Source: Brevundimonas subvibrioides
GTDB taxonomy: Bacteria > Pseudomonadota > Alphaproteobacteria > Caulobacterales > Caulobacteraceae
Reading direction: 5' to 3'
Assembly (NCBI RefSeq): GCF_027271155.1
Contig: NZ_CP114542.1
Span: forward strand, 1,798,001 to 1,862,000
Length of the DNA: 64,000 nucleotides
The position numbers and the translations under genes were made by a program. This document shows, one piece after another, positions 33,082 through 42,002 of this stretch (position 1 is its first letter; every line of letters begins with the position of its first letter). Under the pieces are notes generated by a model that did no database searches, had not been told where the DNA came from, and worked only from the letters and a program-made list of their open reading frames with translations.

Positions 33082-35451
33082 ATGTTCCGGGTCACGCCGA
33101 ATCCCGGGATCCCCGCATTGACTGACGCCCTGCCCGCCCCGCGCATCTCCGACCTCGCCCGCGCGCGCGGTCCCGGTGGCGTGGCACCTGAGGCACCCGA
33201 CTATCTGTCAGGGCTCAACCCCGAACAGCGCGCGGCCGTCGAGGCGACCGAGGGACCGGTCCTCGTCCTCGCCGGGGCCGGCACGGGCAAGACCCGCGTC
33301 CTGACCACGCGCCTCGCCCACATCCTTGCCACTGGCCGCGCCCGTCCGTGGGAACTGCTGGTCGTCACCTTCACCAACAAGGCTGCCCGCGAGATGCGCG
33401 AGCGGATCACCCACCTGATCGGCCCGTCGGCCGAGGGGCTGCGCTGGCTCGGCACCTTCCACTCGGTCGCGGCCCAGATCCTGCGCCGCCATGCCGAACT
33501 CGTCGGTCTGAAGTCCACCTTCACCATCCTCGACACGGACGATCAGGAGCGGCTGCTGAAGCAACTGCTCGAAGCCGCCAACATCGACACCAAGCGCTGG
33601 ACGCCCAAATCGCTGTCCGGCCTGATCGACCACTGGAAGAACCGCGGCTGGACGCCCGAAAAGCTGCCGTCCGGCGAGGACTTCGCCAATGGCAAGGGCC
33701 AGAGCCTGTACGCCGCCTATCAGTCGCGCCTGGCCACGCTGAACGCCTGCGATTTCGGCGATCTGCTGCTTCACAACCTCACAATTCTATCGAAACACGC
33801 GGACATCGCTGACGAATATCGGAAACGCTTCCGCTACATCCTGGTCGACGAATACCAGGACACCAATGTCGCCCAGTATCTGTGGCTGCGGCTTCTGACG
33901 TCCTCGACCGGCAACGTCTGCTGCGTCGGTGATGATGATCAGTCGATCTATGGATGGCGTGGCGCAGAAGTCGACAATATCCTCCGGTTTGAAAAAGACT
34001 TTCCCGGCGCAAAGATCGTCAAGCTGGAGCGCAACTACCGTTCGACCAGCCATATCCTGGGCGCGGCGTCCGGCCTGATTGCCGCCAACCGCGACCGTCT
34101 GGGCAAGACCCTGTGGACCGAGGACCAGACCGGCGACAAGGTCCGCGTGCGCGGCGTCTGGGACGGCGAGGCTGAAAGCCGCCTGATCGCCGACGAGATC
34201 GAGGCCGCTCGCCGCGATGGCATGAATTACAAGGATATGGCTGTCCTGGTTCGTGCATCGTTTCAGATGCGCGCTTTCGAGGAACGGTTCGTCCTCCTGG
34301 CCATCCCCTATACGGTTATCGGCGGGCCGCGGTTCTTCGAGCGCGCGGAGATCCGCGACGCCCACGCCTATCTGCGCCTGATCCAGTCCGAGGACGACGA
34401 TCTGGCCTTCGAGCGCATCGTCAATGTGCCCAAGCGCGGCATCGGCGACACCAGCGTCCAGAAGATCCTGCAGATCGCCCGTCACAAAGGCGTCCCGGCC
34501 ATGACCGCCGTGCGTGACCTGATCACCTCCGACGAGCTTCAGGCCCGCACCCGCACGGCCCTGTCGACCTTCGTGCGCGACCTCGACCGCTGGCGCGCCC
34601 TCGCCGCCGACACCCGCCACTGGCTGCTGACCGAGGCCGTGCTGGAGGAAAGCGGCTATACGGACATGCAGAAGGCCGACCGCGTGACCGGCCCGACCCG
34701 CCTCGACAACCTGAAGGAACTGACCCAGGCGATGCAGTCGTTCGACACGCTGGGTGCCTATCTCGAACACGTTTCGCTGGTCATGGACCTCGACCGCGGC
34801 CCGTCCTCGGACGCCGTCCAGATCATGACCCTGCATGGCGCCAAGGGACTGGAGTTCCCGCTGGTCTTCCTGCCCGGATGGGAGGAAGGCGTCTTCCCCA
34901 GCCAGCGCAGCATCGACGAGAAGGGCGAAAAGGGCCTGGAGGAGGAACGCCGCCTCGCCTACGTCGGCGTCACCCGCGCCAAGCAGGACGCCCGCATCTC
35001 CTTCGCCGCCAACCGCCTTGTCTACGGCCGCTGGACCTCGCAGCTGCCCAGCCGCTTCGTGGACGAACTGCCGATCGCCCACGTCGAGGCCGAAAGCGAT
35101 ACCGGCTACTACGGGGCCTCCGCCGGCATGAAGGAGGCCAAGAGCCGCTGGGATGACACCCCCTCCTTCGGGGCGGGCTACAGCTCCCCCGGCTGGCAGC
35201 GCGCGAAAGCCTTCACCGCGGCCCAGACCCCCGGTGCCCGCCCCGCCCGCAACACCGTCATCGAGGGCGAGGGCCGCCTGATCGCCACCGCCGACCCGAA
35301 ATCAGGCTCCGGCTTCGTCAAGGGCCAGCGCGTCTTCCACCAGAAATTCGGCTACGGCGCGGTGACGGCAATCGAGGGCAACAAGCTGCTGATCGACTTC
35401 GAGAAGGCGGGCGAGAAGAAGGTCATCGATACGTTTGTTGAGAAGGCATGA
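33082..35451 (+). CDS. UvrD/PcrA-type ATP-dependent DNA helicase
   Basis: Superfamily 1A 3'-5' helicase for nucleotide-excision and mismatch repair and for removing RecA; about 789 aa. Motif Q/I LNPEQRAAVEA and AGAGTGKTRVL, Ia TFTNKAAREM, II VDEYQDT, III GDDDQSIYGWRGA, IV LERNYRST, V TLHGAKGLEFPLVF and VI YVGVTRAKQ are all present. The C-terminus has the PcrA/UvrD Tudor-like end (GQRVFHQKFGYGAV). Start uncertain: ATG 33082 has no good ribosome site, and TTG 33064 in the same frame has GGGA upstream. Confidence 0.93.
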   Translation: MFRVTPNPGIPALTDALPAPRISDLARARGPGGVAPEAPDYLSGLNPEQRAAVEATEGPVLVLAGAGTGKTRVLTTRLAHILATGRARPWELLVVTFTNKAAREMRERITHLIGPSAEGLRWLGTFHSVAAQILRRHAELVGLKSTFTILDTDDQERLLKQLLEAANIDTKRWTPKSLSGLIDHWKNRGWTPEKLPSGEDFANGKGQSLYAAYQSRLATLNACDFGDLLLHNLTILSKHADIADEYRKRFRYILVDEYQDTNVAQYLWLRLLTSSTGNVCCVGDDDQSIYGWRGAEVDNILRFEKDFPGAKIVKLERNYRSTSHILGAASGLIAANRDRLGKTLWTEDQTGDKVRVRGVWDGEAESRLIADEIEAARRDGMNYKDMAVLVRASFQMRAFEERFVLLAIPYTVIGGPRFFERAEIRDAHAYLRLIQSEDDDLAFERIVNVPKRGIGDTSVQKILQIARHKGVPAMTAVRDLITSDELQARTRTALSTFVRDLDRWRALAADTRHWLLTEAVLEESGYTDMQKADRVTGPTRLDNLKELTQAMQSFDTLGAYLEHVSLVMDLDRGPSSDAVQIMTLHGAKGLEFPLVFLPGWEEGVFPSQRSIDEKGEKGLEEERRLAYVGVTRAKQDARISFAANRLVYGRWTSQLPSRFVDELPIAHVEAESDTGYYGASAGMKEAKSRWDDTPSFGAGYSSPGWQRAKAFTAAQTPGARPARNTVIEGEGRLIATADPKSGSGFVKGQRVFHQKFGYGAVTAIEGNKLLIDFEKAGEKKVIDTFVEKA

Positions 35452-35462
35452 CCGGGTCCGGG

Positions 35463-35480
35463 CGGAAGTCCGGTCTTCCG
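35463..35480 (+). terminator. Terminator downstream of the helicase gene
   Basis: A 6-bp stem (CGGAAG / CTTCCG) with a 6-nt loop, followed by GTCGCTTTCTT, begins 11 bp after the helicase stop. Confidence 0.5.
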
Positions 35481-35490
35481 GTCGCTTTCT

Positions 35491-35715
35491 TCAGGCGCGG
35501 ACGTCGAGCAGCCTGAGGCTTTGCACGGCGACGTTGGCGTTGACCTTCTGCGGCTCCAGGCGAGCGCGAGGGTCCAGGTCGGCGGTCGAGTTGAACGGGC
35601 CAGACTCCGGGCGGGCCGGGTCGATGTTCTTTTTGGCATTGGATACGTCGGTGCAGTTGCGGCAGCTGTAGCCGTTGACATAGACGGGCGTTGAATAGTC
35701 GCCGTTGATCGCCAT
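35491..35715 (-). CDS. Small CxxC-containing protein, unknown
   Basis: 74 aa from the ATG at 35715, with AGGGGG 8 nt upstream deciding the start. MAINGDYSTPVYVNGYSCRN then CTDVSNAKKNIDPARPESGP; the CRNC pair could bind a metal or form a disulphide. No signal peptide or membrane helix. Family not recognised. Divergent from the 59-aa gene. Confidence 0.6.
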   Translation of the reverse strand: MAINGDYSTPVYVNGYSCRNCTDVSNAKKNIDPARPESGPFNSTADLDPRARLEPQKVNANVAVQSLRLLDVRA

Positions 35716-35812
35716 ACTGAAGTCCCCCTGCGGGTCAGGTTCCTCGACCCTCGCACGATATTCGTTGCGGGCAGCTGAACGGTTACATCCGGTTCGAACG
35801 CGGGACGCGGCG

Positions 35813-35992
35813 ATGATGCTGGAGTCACATCTGTTCGACGACGACGACTTTGTCTGGATCAACGGCGATCCCCGTGAGCCCCGGCAATCGCTCGATCCCG
35901 ATGAACCGGTACGCGATCTGGACAAGGTCATGGCGGAATCGCACGAGGCACTTGATCTACAGCGGGCTGCCGAGGCTCAAGACAAGAGCTGA
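35813..35992 (+). CDS. Small acidic hypothetical protein
   Basis: 59 aa, very acidic: MMLESHLFDDDDFVWINGDP, then LDPDEPVRDLDKVMAESHEA. Starts at ATG 35813 or 35816; the ribosome site is weak (GGGACG). Soluble and probably partly disordered. No family recognised. It ends just before the REPIN-like repeat. Confidence 0.45.
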   Translation: MMLESHLFDDDDFVWINGDPREPRQSLDPDEPVRDLDKVMAESHEALDLQRAAEAQDKS

Positions 35993-36003
35993 CCCCTTAA
36001 TCT

Positions 36004-36129
36004 CCGCTCATCCCCGCGAAAGCGGGGACCCGGTGTTTTCGGCGGTCCGACGCTTCGATCACGGTAATCAGATGCCCTGCGGCGTGCCCCATAAAAGATC
36101 CGGGTCCCCGCTTTCGCAGGGATGAGCGG
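36004..36129. repeat. REPIN-like inverted pair of palindromic repeats
   Basis: Two 30-bp arms (36004-36033 and 36100-36129) are reverse complements with one mismatch and are separated by 66 bp. Each arm holds its own small hairpin: CCCCGC-GAAA-GCGGGG in the first, and the weakened equivalent in the second. The two-palindrome layout is that of REP doublets (REPINs), small elements copied in trans by RAYT transposases. No RAYT gene is in the window. Confidence 0.75.
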
Positions 36130-36188
36130 GTTAGGGTTGGGGGCTGGCCCCACACGCTTCCTTAACGAGGTCTTGCCAACCTCCCTCC

Positions 36189-37535
36189 GTGCACCCTGCC
36201 CTCGCCACATCTGCGCCCCCCGATCCTGCCCCACCCCTGTGGGAGCGGGCGGCCGCACTGTTCGTGGTGATCATGCTCACCGGCGCCTTCGTCGGCCCCG
36301 TCTTCGCCCCGACCCAGGAGGAAACACCGATCCTGCGGCTGGTCTGGCTGCCGGTCTATGTTGTCATCATCGGGCTGTTGGCGGTGCGGGCGGACAAGGT
36401 CGTTCGCGCCTGGCCCGCCCTGCTGATGGTGCTGGGCCTGGTGCTCCACGCCTATGCGTCGAAATACTGGTCGATCGATGTGGAGACGACCTCGCGGCGC
36501 GTGCTGGCGATGGCGATGGCGTCGGTTTTTGCCGTCTATCTGGGTGCCGCCTTCCGGGGCGTGCACCTGGCGCGGCTGCTGATGTGGATGGGACTGATCC
36601 TCGGCGTCGGCAGTCTGGTCTTCGTCTTCGCCTTTCCCGCCATCGGCGTGCACCACGGCGATAACGACGGCCTGTGGCGCGGCCTGTGGTACGAAAAGAA
36701 CCAGATGGGCGTCATCATGGTCGCGGGTGCCGCCGCCAGCGCTGCCTGCCTGGCCTCCGAACAGACCCGCCATCGCCTGATGCCCACCGTCGCCCTGCTG
36801 GTCACGACCCTTCTGGTCCTCGCCACCCAGTCCAAGACCTCCCTGCTATGTCTGCTGCTCGCCGTCGGCCTGATCGCCGGTCTGTGGGCCATGCGGCGGG
36901 GTGGAGCCGCGTTCTCGGTCGTGGCCATCTGGGTCGGCGTCGTACTGATCGCGACCGGCTCCTTTGTCTTCATCACCGAGCCGGCGGTGGTGCTGAAGGC
37001 GCTGGGCAAGGATCCCTCCCTGACCGGCCGGACCGACATCTGGGTCAGCCTGATGCACAAGGTCTCGGTCCATCCCTGGACGGGCTATGGCTACCAGGCC
37101 TTCTGGGGTCGCGACTCCGTGCCCGCCATGTATGTGCGCGCGGAGACCGGCTGGCCCGTGCCGTCGGCCCACAACGGCTGGATCGACCTGCTGGTCCAGC
37201 TGGGCTGGCCCGGGGCCATCACCGTCGGCATGGTGGTCGCCATCGGCTTTCTCGGCTCGGTCTTCCGCGTCACGACCGATGGGCCGAAGGAGGGCTGGTG
37301 GGCGCTGGGCTATTTCCTGGCCTTTCTGCTGCTCAGCCTGTCCGAGAGCGTTCTGCTCAGCCATGCCAACCTGCCCTGGGTGCTGATGCTGGCCATCGTC
37401 GCGCGCGCGACCTGTCTGGCCCCCGACACGGCGCGCGTGGCGCTTGCTCGGACGGCGCGCGGGGCCTACCAGCAGCGACCCCGAATCGCGACACACTCCG
37501 CCCATGCCCGCCAACGCGCCATCCCTGTTCGATGA
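36189..37535 (+). CDS. O-antigen ligase/polymerase-like membrane protein
   Basis: 448 aa, GTG start, about ten to eleven transmembrane helices. Fits the Wzy/WaaL O-antigen ligase family: the central segment WYEKNQMGVIM, an RTDIW motif after the long periplasmic region, then GYGYQAFWG and SAHNGWIDLLVQLGWPG. Such proteins join or polymerise surface polysaccharide at the periplasmic face. Its substrate is unknown and no other polysaccharide genes are adjacent. The last 32 bp overlap parE. Confidence 0.82.
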   Translation: MHPALATSAPPDPAPPLWERAAALFVVIMLTGAFVGPVFAPTQEETPILRLVWLPVYVVIIGLLAVRADKVVRAWPALLMVLGLVLHAYASKYWSIDVETTSRRVLAMAMASVFAVYLGAAFRGVHLARLLMWMGLILGVGSLVFVFAFPAIGVHHGDNDGLWRGLWYEKNQMGVIMVAGAAASAACLASEQTRHRLMPTVALLVTTLLVLATQSKTSLLCLLLAVGLIAGLWAMRRGGAAFSVVAIWVGVVLIATGSFVFITEPAVVLKALGKDPSLTGRTDIWVSLMHKVSVHPWTGYGYQAFWGRDSVPAMYVRAETGWPVPSAHNGWIDLLVQLGWPGAITVGMVVAIGFLGSVFRVTTDGPKEGWWALGYFLAFLLLSLSESVLLSHANLPWVLMLAIVARATCLAPDTARVALARTARGAYQQRPRIATHSAHARQRAIPVR

Positions 37536-39564
37536 CATTCCCGAGGCCCCCAAGCCTGCGGTGCCCGTGCCCGACCCGGCTCTGACACCGCAGGCCGCCG
37601 CGCCCGTGGCCGAGCCGTCGGCTCCGCCCGCTCCCGGTTCCTACTCCGCTTCCTCGATCGAGGTGCTGGAAGGTCTGGAGCCCGTTCGCAAACGCCCCGG
37701 CATGTATATCGGCGGCACGGACGAACGGGCCCTGCACCACCTGTTCGCCGAAGTCCTCGACAACGCCATGGACGAGGCCGTGGCCCGCCATGCGAAACTG
37801 ATCACCGTCGACCTCGACGCCGACGGCTTCCTGTCGGTCAAGGACGACGGGCGCGGCATTCCCGTCGATCCGCATCCGAAACATCCCGGAAAGTCGGCGC
37901 TGGAGGTGGTCATGACCGTCCTCCATTCCGGCGGCAAGTTCTCGGGGAAAGCCTATGAAACGTCAGGCGGTTTGCACGGCGTGGGCGTCAGTGTCGTCAA
38001 CGCCCTCAGCGACCGTCTCGACGTCACCGTCTGGCGCGACGGTTTCGAGTGGAAACAGTCCTTCAGCCGCGGCCTGCCGCTGGGCCCGATTGAACAGGTC
38101 CAGCCGTCGAAGAAGAAAGGCACCCTGATCCGCTTCCACCCGGATGCGGAGATCTTCGGCGTCGGCGCGGCCTTCAAGCCCGCCCGCCTGTTCCGCATGG
38201 CCCGGTCCAAGGCCTATCTGTTCCGCGGCGTCGAGATCAAATGGACCTGCGCGCCCGACCGGATCACCGATGCGACTCCGGAAGCCGCGACCTTCCACTT
38301 CCCCAACGGCCTGGCCGACGCCCTCGCCGAACGCATCGGCGAGCTGGAAACCGTCACCCCGACCTTCTCCGGCCGGGTCGAGCGCAAGGGCGAGGCCGGG
38401 GCGGTGGAGTGGGCCGTGGCCTGGTCGCCGATCGGCTTCGGCGAGGCCGACGGCTTCGTCCAGTCCTACTGCAACACCGTGTCGACCCCCGACGGCGGTA
38501 CGCACGAGGCCGGTTTCCGGGCCGCCCTGGTCAAGGGGTTGAAGGCCTATGGCGAACTGACCAACGAGAAGCGCGCGGTCCAGATCACGGCCGAGGACGT
38601 CATCGCCAACGCCGGGGCCATGATCTCCGTCTTTGTTCGCAATCCCGAGTTCCAGGGTCAGACCAAGGACCGGCTGTCGTCCCCGGACGCCCAGCGCCTG
38701 GTCGAGGCCCTGCTGCGAGACCCCCTGGACCACTGGCTGACCGAAAACCCCAAACAGGCCAATGTCCTGCTGGGCTTCATCATCGAGCGGGCCGAGGACC
38801 GGCTGCGCCGAAGGAAGGACAAGGAGGTCCAGCGCGCCCAGGCCACCCGCAAGCTCCGCCTCCCGGGCAAGCTGTCGGATTGCAGCCGCCAGTCCGCCAA
38901 CGGCACCGAACTGTTCATCGTCGAAGGCGACTCGGCCGGCGGTTCGGCCAAACAGGCGCGCGACCGCACGACCCAGGCCATTCTGCCCCTGCGCGGCAAG
39001 ATCCTGAACGTCGCCAATGCCACGGCCGACAAATTGCGAGCGAATATAGAACTTTCGGACCTGACCCTCGCTCTCGGTGTCACGACCGGGCCGCGCTTCG
39101 ACATCGAACAGCTGCGCTACGAACGCATCGTCATCATGACCGACGCCGATGTGGACGGGGCGCACATCGCGGCGCTCCTGATCACCTTCTTCTACCGCTC
39201 CATGCCCGAGGTGATCCGCCAGGGCCGCCTGTTCATGGCCCTGCCCCCGCTCTATCGCCTCTCGGCCGGGCCCCTGTCGGAATATGCCCGCGATGAGGCC
39301 CACCGCGAGGAGCTGATGGCCACGGTGTTCAAGGGCAAGAAGGTCGAGCTTGGCCGGTTCAAGGGCCTCGGCGAAATGATGGCCTCCCAGCTCAAGGAGA
39401 CGACCATGGACCCGAAGAAGCGCACCCTGGCCCGCGTCACCCTGCCCGCCTCCGAAGACGACATCGAGGACCTGGTCGAACGGCTGATGGGCAAGAAGGC
39501 CGACGCCCGCTTCCGCTTCATCCAGGACAACGCCCGGTTCGCGGTGGCCGATCTGGACGTTTAG
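37504..39564 (+). CDS. parE: DNA topoisomerase IV subunit B
   Basis: ATPase subunit of topoisomerase IV, which unlinks daughter chromosomes; 686 aa from the ATG at 37504. GHKL ATPase motifs: EVLDNAMDEAV, VKDDGRGIPVD, GLHGVGVSVVNALS. The TOPRIM domain shows LFIVEGDSAGGSAKQARDR and MTDADVDGAHI. A 45-residue Pro/Ala-rich leader precedes the core, longer than in enterobacteria. ParE rather than GyrB because it lacks the GyrB insert and has EVLEGLEPVRKRPGMYIGGT. Confidence 0.94.
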   Translation: MPANAPSLFDDIPEAPKPAVPVPDPALTPQAAAPVAEPSAPPAPGSYSASSIEVLEGLEPVRKRPGMYIGGTDERALHHLFAEVLDNAMDEAVARHAKLITVDLDADGFLSVKDDGRGIPVDPHPKHPGKSALEVVMTVLHSGGKFSGKAYETSGGLHGVGVSVVNALSDRLDVTVWRDGFEWKQSFSRGLPLGPIEQVQPSKKKGTLIRFHPDAEIFGVGAAFKPARLFRMARSKAYLFRGVEIKWTCAPDRITDATPEAATFHFPNGLADALAERIGELETVTPTFSGRVERKGEAGAVEWAVAWSPIGFGEADGFVQSYCNTVSTPDGGTHEAGFRAALVKGLKAYGELTNEKRAVQITAEDVIANAGAMISVFVRNPEFQGQTKDRLSSPDAQRLVEALLRDPLDHWLTENPKQANVLLGFIIERAEDRLRRRKDKEVQRAQATRKLRLPGKLSDCSRQSANGTELFIVEGDSAGGSAKQARDRTTQAILPLRGKILNVANATADKLRANIELSDLTLALGVTTGPRFDIEQLRYERIVIMTDADVDGAHIAALLITFFYRSMPEVIRQGRLFMALPPLYRLSAGPLSEYARDEAHREELMATVFKGKKVELGRFKGLGEMMASQLKETTMDPKKRTLARVTLPASEDDIEDLVERLMGKKADARFRFIQDNARFAVADLDV

Positions 39565-39695
39565 GTGGCTGTCACGATCGGTTGAGGATCAGCGTCGATG
39601 GCCAGACCCGGCGGGTTCAGCCGGCGCGTCGATGCAGGCGGATAAGGCAGCCGACGGTGGGCATGATCCTCAGGCCGCAAATGGGTGCGGGCACC

Positions 39696-40055
39696 CTATC
39701 GCCCTGGTGCCAGTTCGTTCTGCACCCGTCGCCCCAACGGATCCCGAGCCACCCAGGTCTGGCCGACACGCGCCTCGACGACCGGCGAGCAGTAGCGCGA
39801 GATCATCATGAAGGCCGGCCGAATGCCGTTCAGGCAGACACGCTGGCCCTCGATCCGCCAGGACGCCGAAAGCCGTCGTCCATCCGAAAACTGGGCTGAG
39901 TAGGTGCCATCCCGGTTGAACCAGTGTCGCACCCAGCCGCCGTCCGGATAGCGCGACACCAGCGTGTTCTCGAACATGTCGGCGATCTCGGCGCGGGCCG
40001 TCATCGGCGTCGTCACTACGCAGGCGGCCGCGAGAGCGATGATGGTCTTCCTCAT
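39696..40055 (-). CDS. Small secreted hypothetical protein
   Basis: 119 aa. Signal peptide MRKTIIALAAACVVTTPMTARA; the mature part has a lipocalin-like beta pattern (GGWVRHWFNRDGTYSAQF, then GRRLSASWRIEGQRVCLN) with two Cys that may form a disulphide. Periplasmic. Function unknown. It stands alone between parE and rhlE. Confidence 0.7.
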   Translation of the reverse strand: MRKTIIALAAACVVTTPMTARAEIADMFENTLVSRYPDGGWVRHWFNRDGTYSAQFSDGRRLSASWRIEGQRVCLNGIRPAFMMISRYCSPVVEARVGQTWVARDPLGRRVQNELAPGR

Positions 40056-40143
40056 GCCTGAACCCCCTCCGAAATCCTGTCTCCGGACGAAGTCTTAACG
40101 ATAGTTCACACTTTGCCAAGCGCGGCCGTTGGTCCGTGAATAC

Positions 40144-40171
40144 TTGACTCTGGCGTAGGGGCTTCTATATC
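40144..40171 (+). promoter_or_regulatory. Candidate promoter of rhlE-like helicase
   Basis: TTGACT (40144-40149), a 16-bp spacer and TATATC (40166-40171). Transcription would start near 40178, leaving a leader of about 145 nt before the ATG at 40322. Confidence 0.45.
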
Positions 40172-40321
40172 CGGCCCACGTTCGGGACAGGATCTGGCGA
40201 ATCGCGCCGCCCGCTCGCCCAGAGACAGGGCGGTTCCGCGACATCCCCCGCCGCCCCATCGATCGGGCGGCTCCTGCTTTCCCACCGGCACGCCTCGTTG
40301 CCGGGCTCCGTCCAAGGATAC

Positions 40322-41887
40322 ATGACCGAATTTTCCGCTCTGGGCCTCTCGCCCACGACCCTGCAAGCCGTCATCGACACCGGCTACACCACCGCCACAC
40401 CGATCCAGGCCCAGGCCATTCCCGTGGCCCTCGCCGGTCGCGACGTGCTCGGCATCGCCCAGACGGGCACTGGCAAGACGGCCGCCTTCACCCTCCCCCT
40501 CATCGAACGCCTGTCCAAGGGCCGCGCCCGGGCCCGTATGCCCCGCGCCCTGGTTCTGGCCCCGACCCGCGAGCTGGCCGACCAGGTCGCCATGTCGTTC
40601 GAGAAATACGCCAAGGGGACCAAACTCAGCTGGGTCCTGCTGATCGGTGGCGTCTCCATGGGCGACCAGGTCGCGGCGCTGAACAAGGGCGTCGATGTCC
40701 TGATCGCGACGCCGGGCCGCCTGCTGGACCTGTTCGAACGCGGCAAGATGATGCTGAACGGCGTCGAGCTGATGGTCGTCGACGAGGCCGACCGCATGCT
40801 CGATATGGGCTTCATCCCCGACATCGAGCGCATTTTCAAACTTACGCCGCCCAAGCGTCAGACCCTGTTCTTCTCGGCCACCATGCCGCCCGAGATCACC
40901 CGTCTGACCCAGGCCTTCCTGAAGGATCCGACCCGGATCGAGGCGTCGCGCCCGGCCATGACGGCCGAGACCATTACCCAGTATCTGGTGCGCATCCCCT
41001 CCAGCGACCCCAAGGCCAAGCGCGCCGCCCTGCGGGAGCTGATGGCCCGCGCCGACGTCCGCAACGGCATCGTCTTCTGCAACAGGAAGTCGGAGGTCGA
41101 TGTCGTCGCCAAGTCCCTCAAGCAGCACGGCTTCGATGCGGCGCCGATTCACGGCGATCTCGACCAGTCGCTGCGAACCCGGACGCTGGCCGACTTCCGC
41201 TCCGGCGCACTGAAGATCCTGGTCGCATCCGACGTCGCCGCCCGCGGCCTGGACATCCCCGACGTCAGCCACGTCTTCAACTACGACGTCAGCCACCATG
41301 CCGACGACTACGTCCACCGCATCGGCCGGACAGGTCGTGCGGGCAAGCTGGGTCAGGCCTTCATGATCGTGACCCCGGCCGACGACAAGTCGCTGGACAA
41401 GGTGATGAAGCTTATCAAGATGAGCCCCGAGGAACTGGTCCTCGACCTCGACTGGTCGAACCTCGGCGGCGGTCCGTCCCGTCGCGGGGAACCGAAGTCC
41501 GATGCCCGCCCGGCGCGCGGCAAGGCCCGTGCGGACAGTCCGACCGAGGCCATGGCGGCGCGCAGCGATCAGCCCGTCGTCTCATCCGTCGTCCCCTCCA
41601 CGCCGACAGCTCCTGACGAGGCTCCGGCCCGCCGCACCCGCAGCCGCCGGGCGAGCAAGGCCGCGACGCCTGCGCCCGTGTCGGACGCTGTCCCGGTCGC
41701 CGCATCGGTTGCGCCCGTCGCCGAACCCGCATCGGAGCCCCGCCCGTCGTCAGAGCCGCGGCTGCGTCAGGCCGATCGTCGCCCCGGCGGTCGCGCCGGC
41801 CACGACCCGGCACCCGCTCGCGAAGGGGCCGGCTTCGGTGGCGATGTCCCGGCCTTCCTGCGTCGACCGGTTACCCTCAAGGGTTGA
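40322..41887 (+). CDS. rhlE: DEAD-box RNA helicase, RhlE type
   Basis: 521 aa, cytoplasmic; unwinds RNA in ribosome assembly and cold adaptation. Motifs: Q ATPIQAQAIP, I AQTGTGKTAAF, Ia APTRELADQV, II VDEADRMLDMGF, III FFSATMP, V SDVAARGLDIP and VI HRIGRTGRAGK. The last 140 residues are a disordered basic Ala/Pro/Arg tail that likely binds RNA. Start at ATG 40322 with AAGGA upstream. A leader of about 145 nt suggests post-transcriptional control. Confidence 0.93.
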   Translation: MTEFSALGLSPTTLQAVIDTGYTTATPIQAQAIPVALAGRDVLGIAQTGTGKTAAFTLPLIERLSKGRARARMPRALVLAPTRELADQVAMSFEKYAKGTKLSWVLLIGGVSMGDQVAALNKGVDVLIATPGRLLDLFERGKMMLNGVELMVVDEADRMLDMGFIPDIERIFKLTPPKRQTLFFSATMPPEITRLTQAFLKDPTRIEASRPAMTAETITQYLVRIPSSDPKAKRAALRELMARADVRNGIVFCNRKSEVDVVAKSLKQHGFDAAPIHGDLDQSLRTRTLADFRSGALKILVASDVAARGLDIPDVSHVFNYDVSHHADDYVHRIGRTGRAGKLGQAFMIVTPADDKSLDKVMKLIKMSPEELVLDLDWSNLGGGPSRRGEPKSDARPARGKARADSPTEAMAARSDQPVVSSVVPSTPTAPDEAPARRTRSRRASKAATPAPVSDAVPVAASVAPVAEPASEPRPSSEPRLRQADRRPGGRAGHDPAPAREGAGFGGDVPAFLRRPVTLKG

Positions 41888-42002
41888 AATCTTCGTCGGG
41901 CTTCGTGTTTTTTGCCCGGCGTTTAACCCTGCTTTACGGATCGACCGCTACAAACTGTCCAACAGACGCGTGATTCCAAAGACGCGTTGCGGGAAGTCTC
42001 GA

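Noticed and set aside
36004..36129. CRISPR array
   Set aside because: Only two arms in inverted orientation, no regular spacers and no cas genes.
39565..39695. Small gene between parE and the secreted protein
   Set aside because: No frame longer than about 15-35 codons with a credible start and ribosome site; nothing recognisable.
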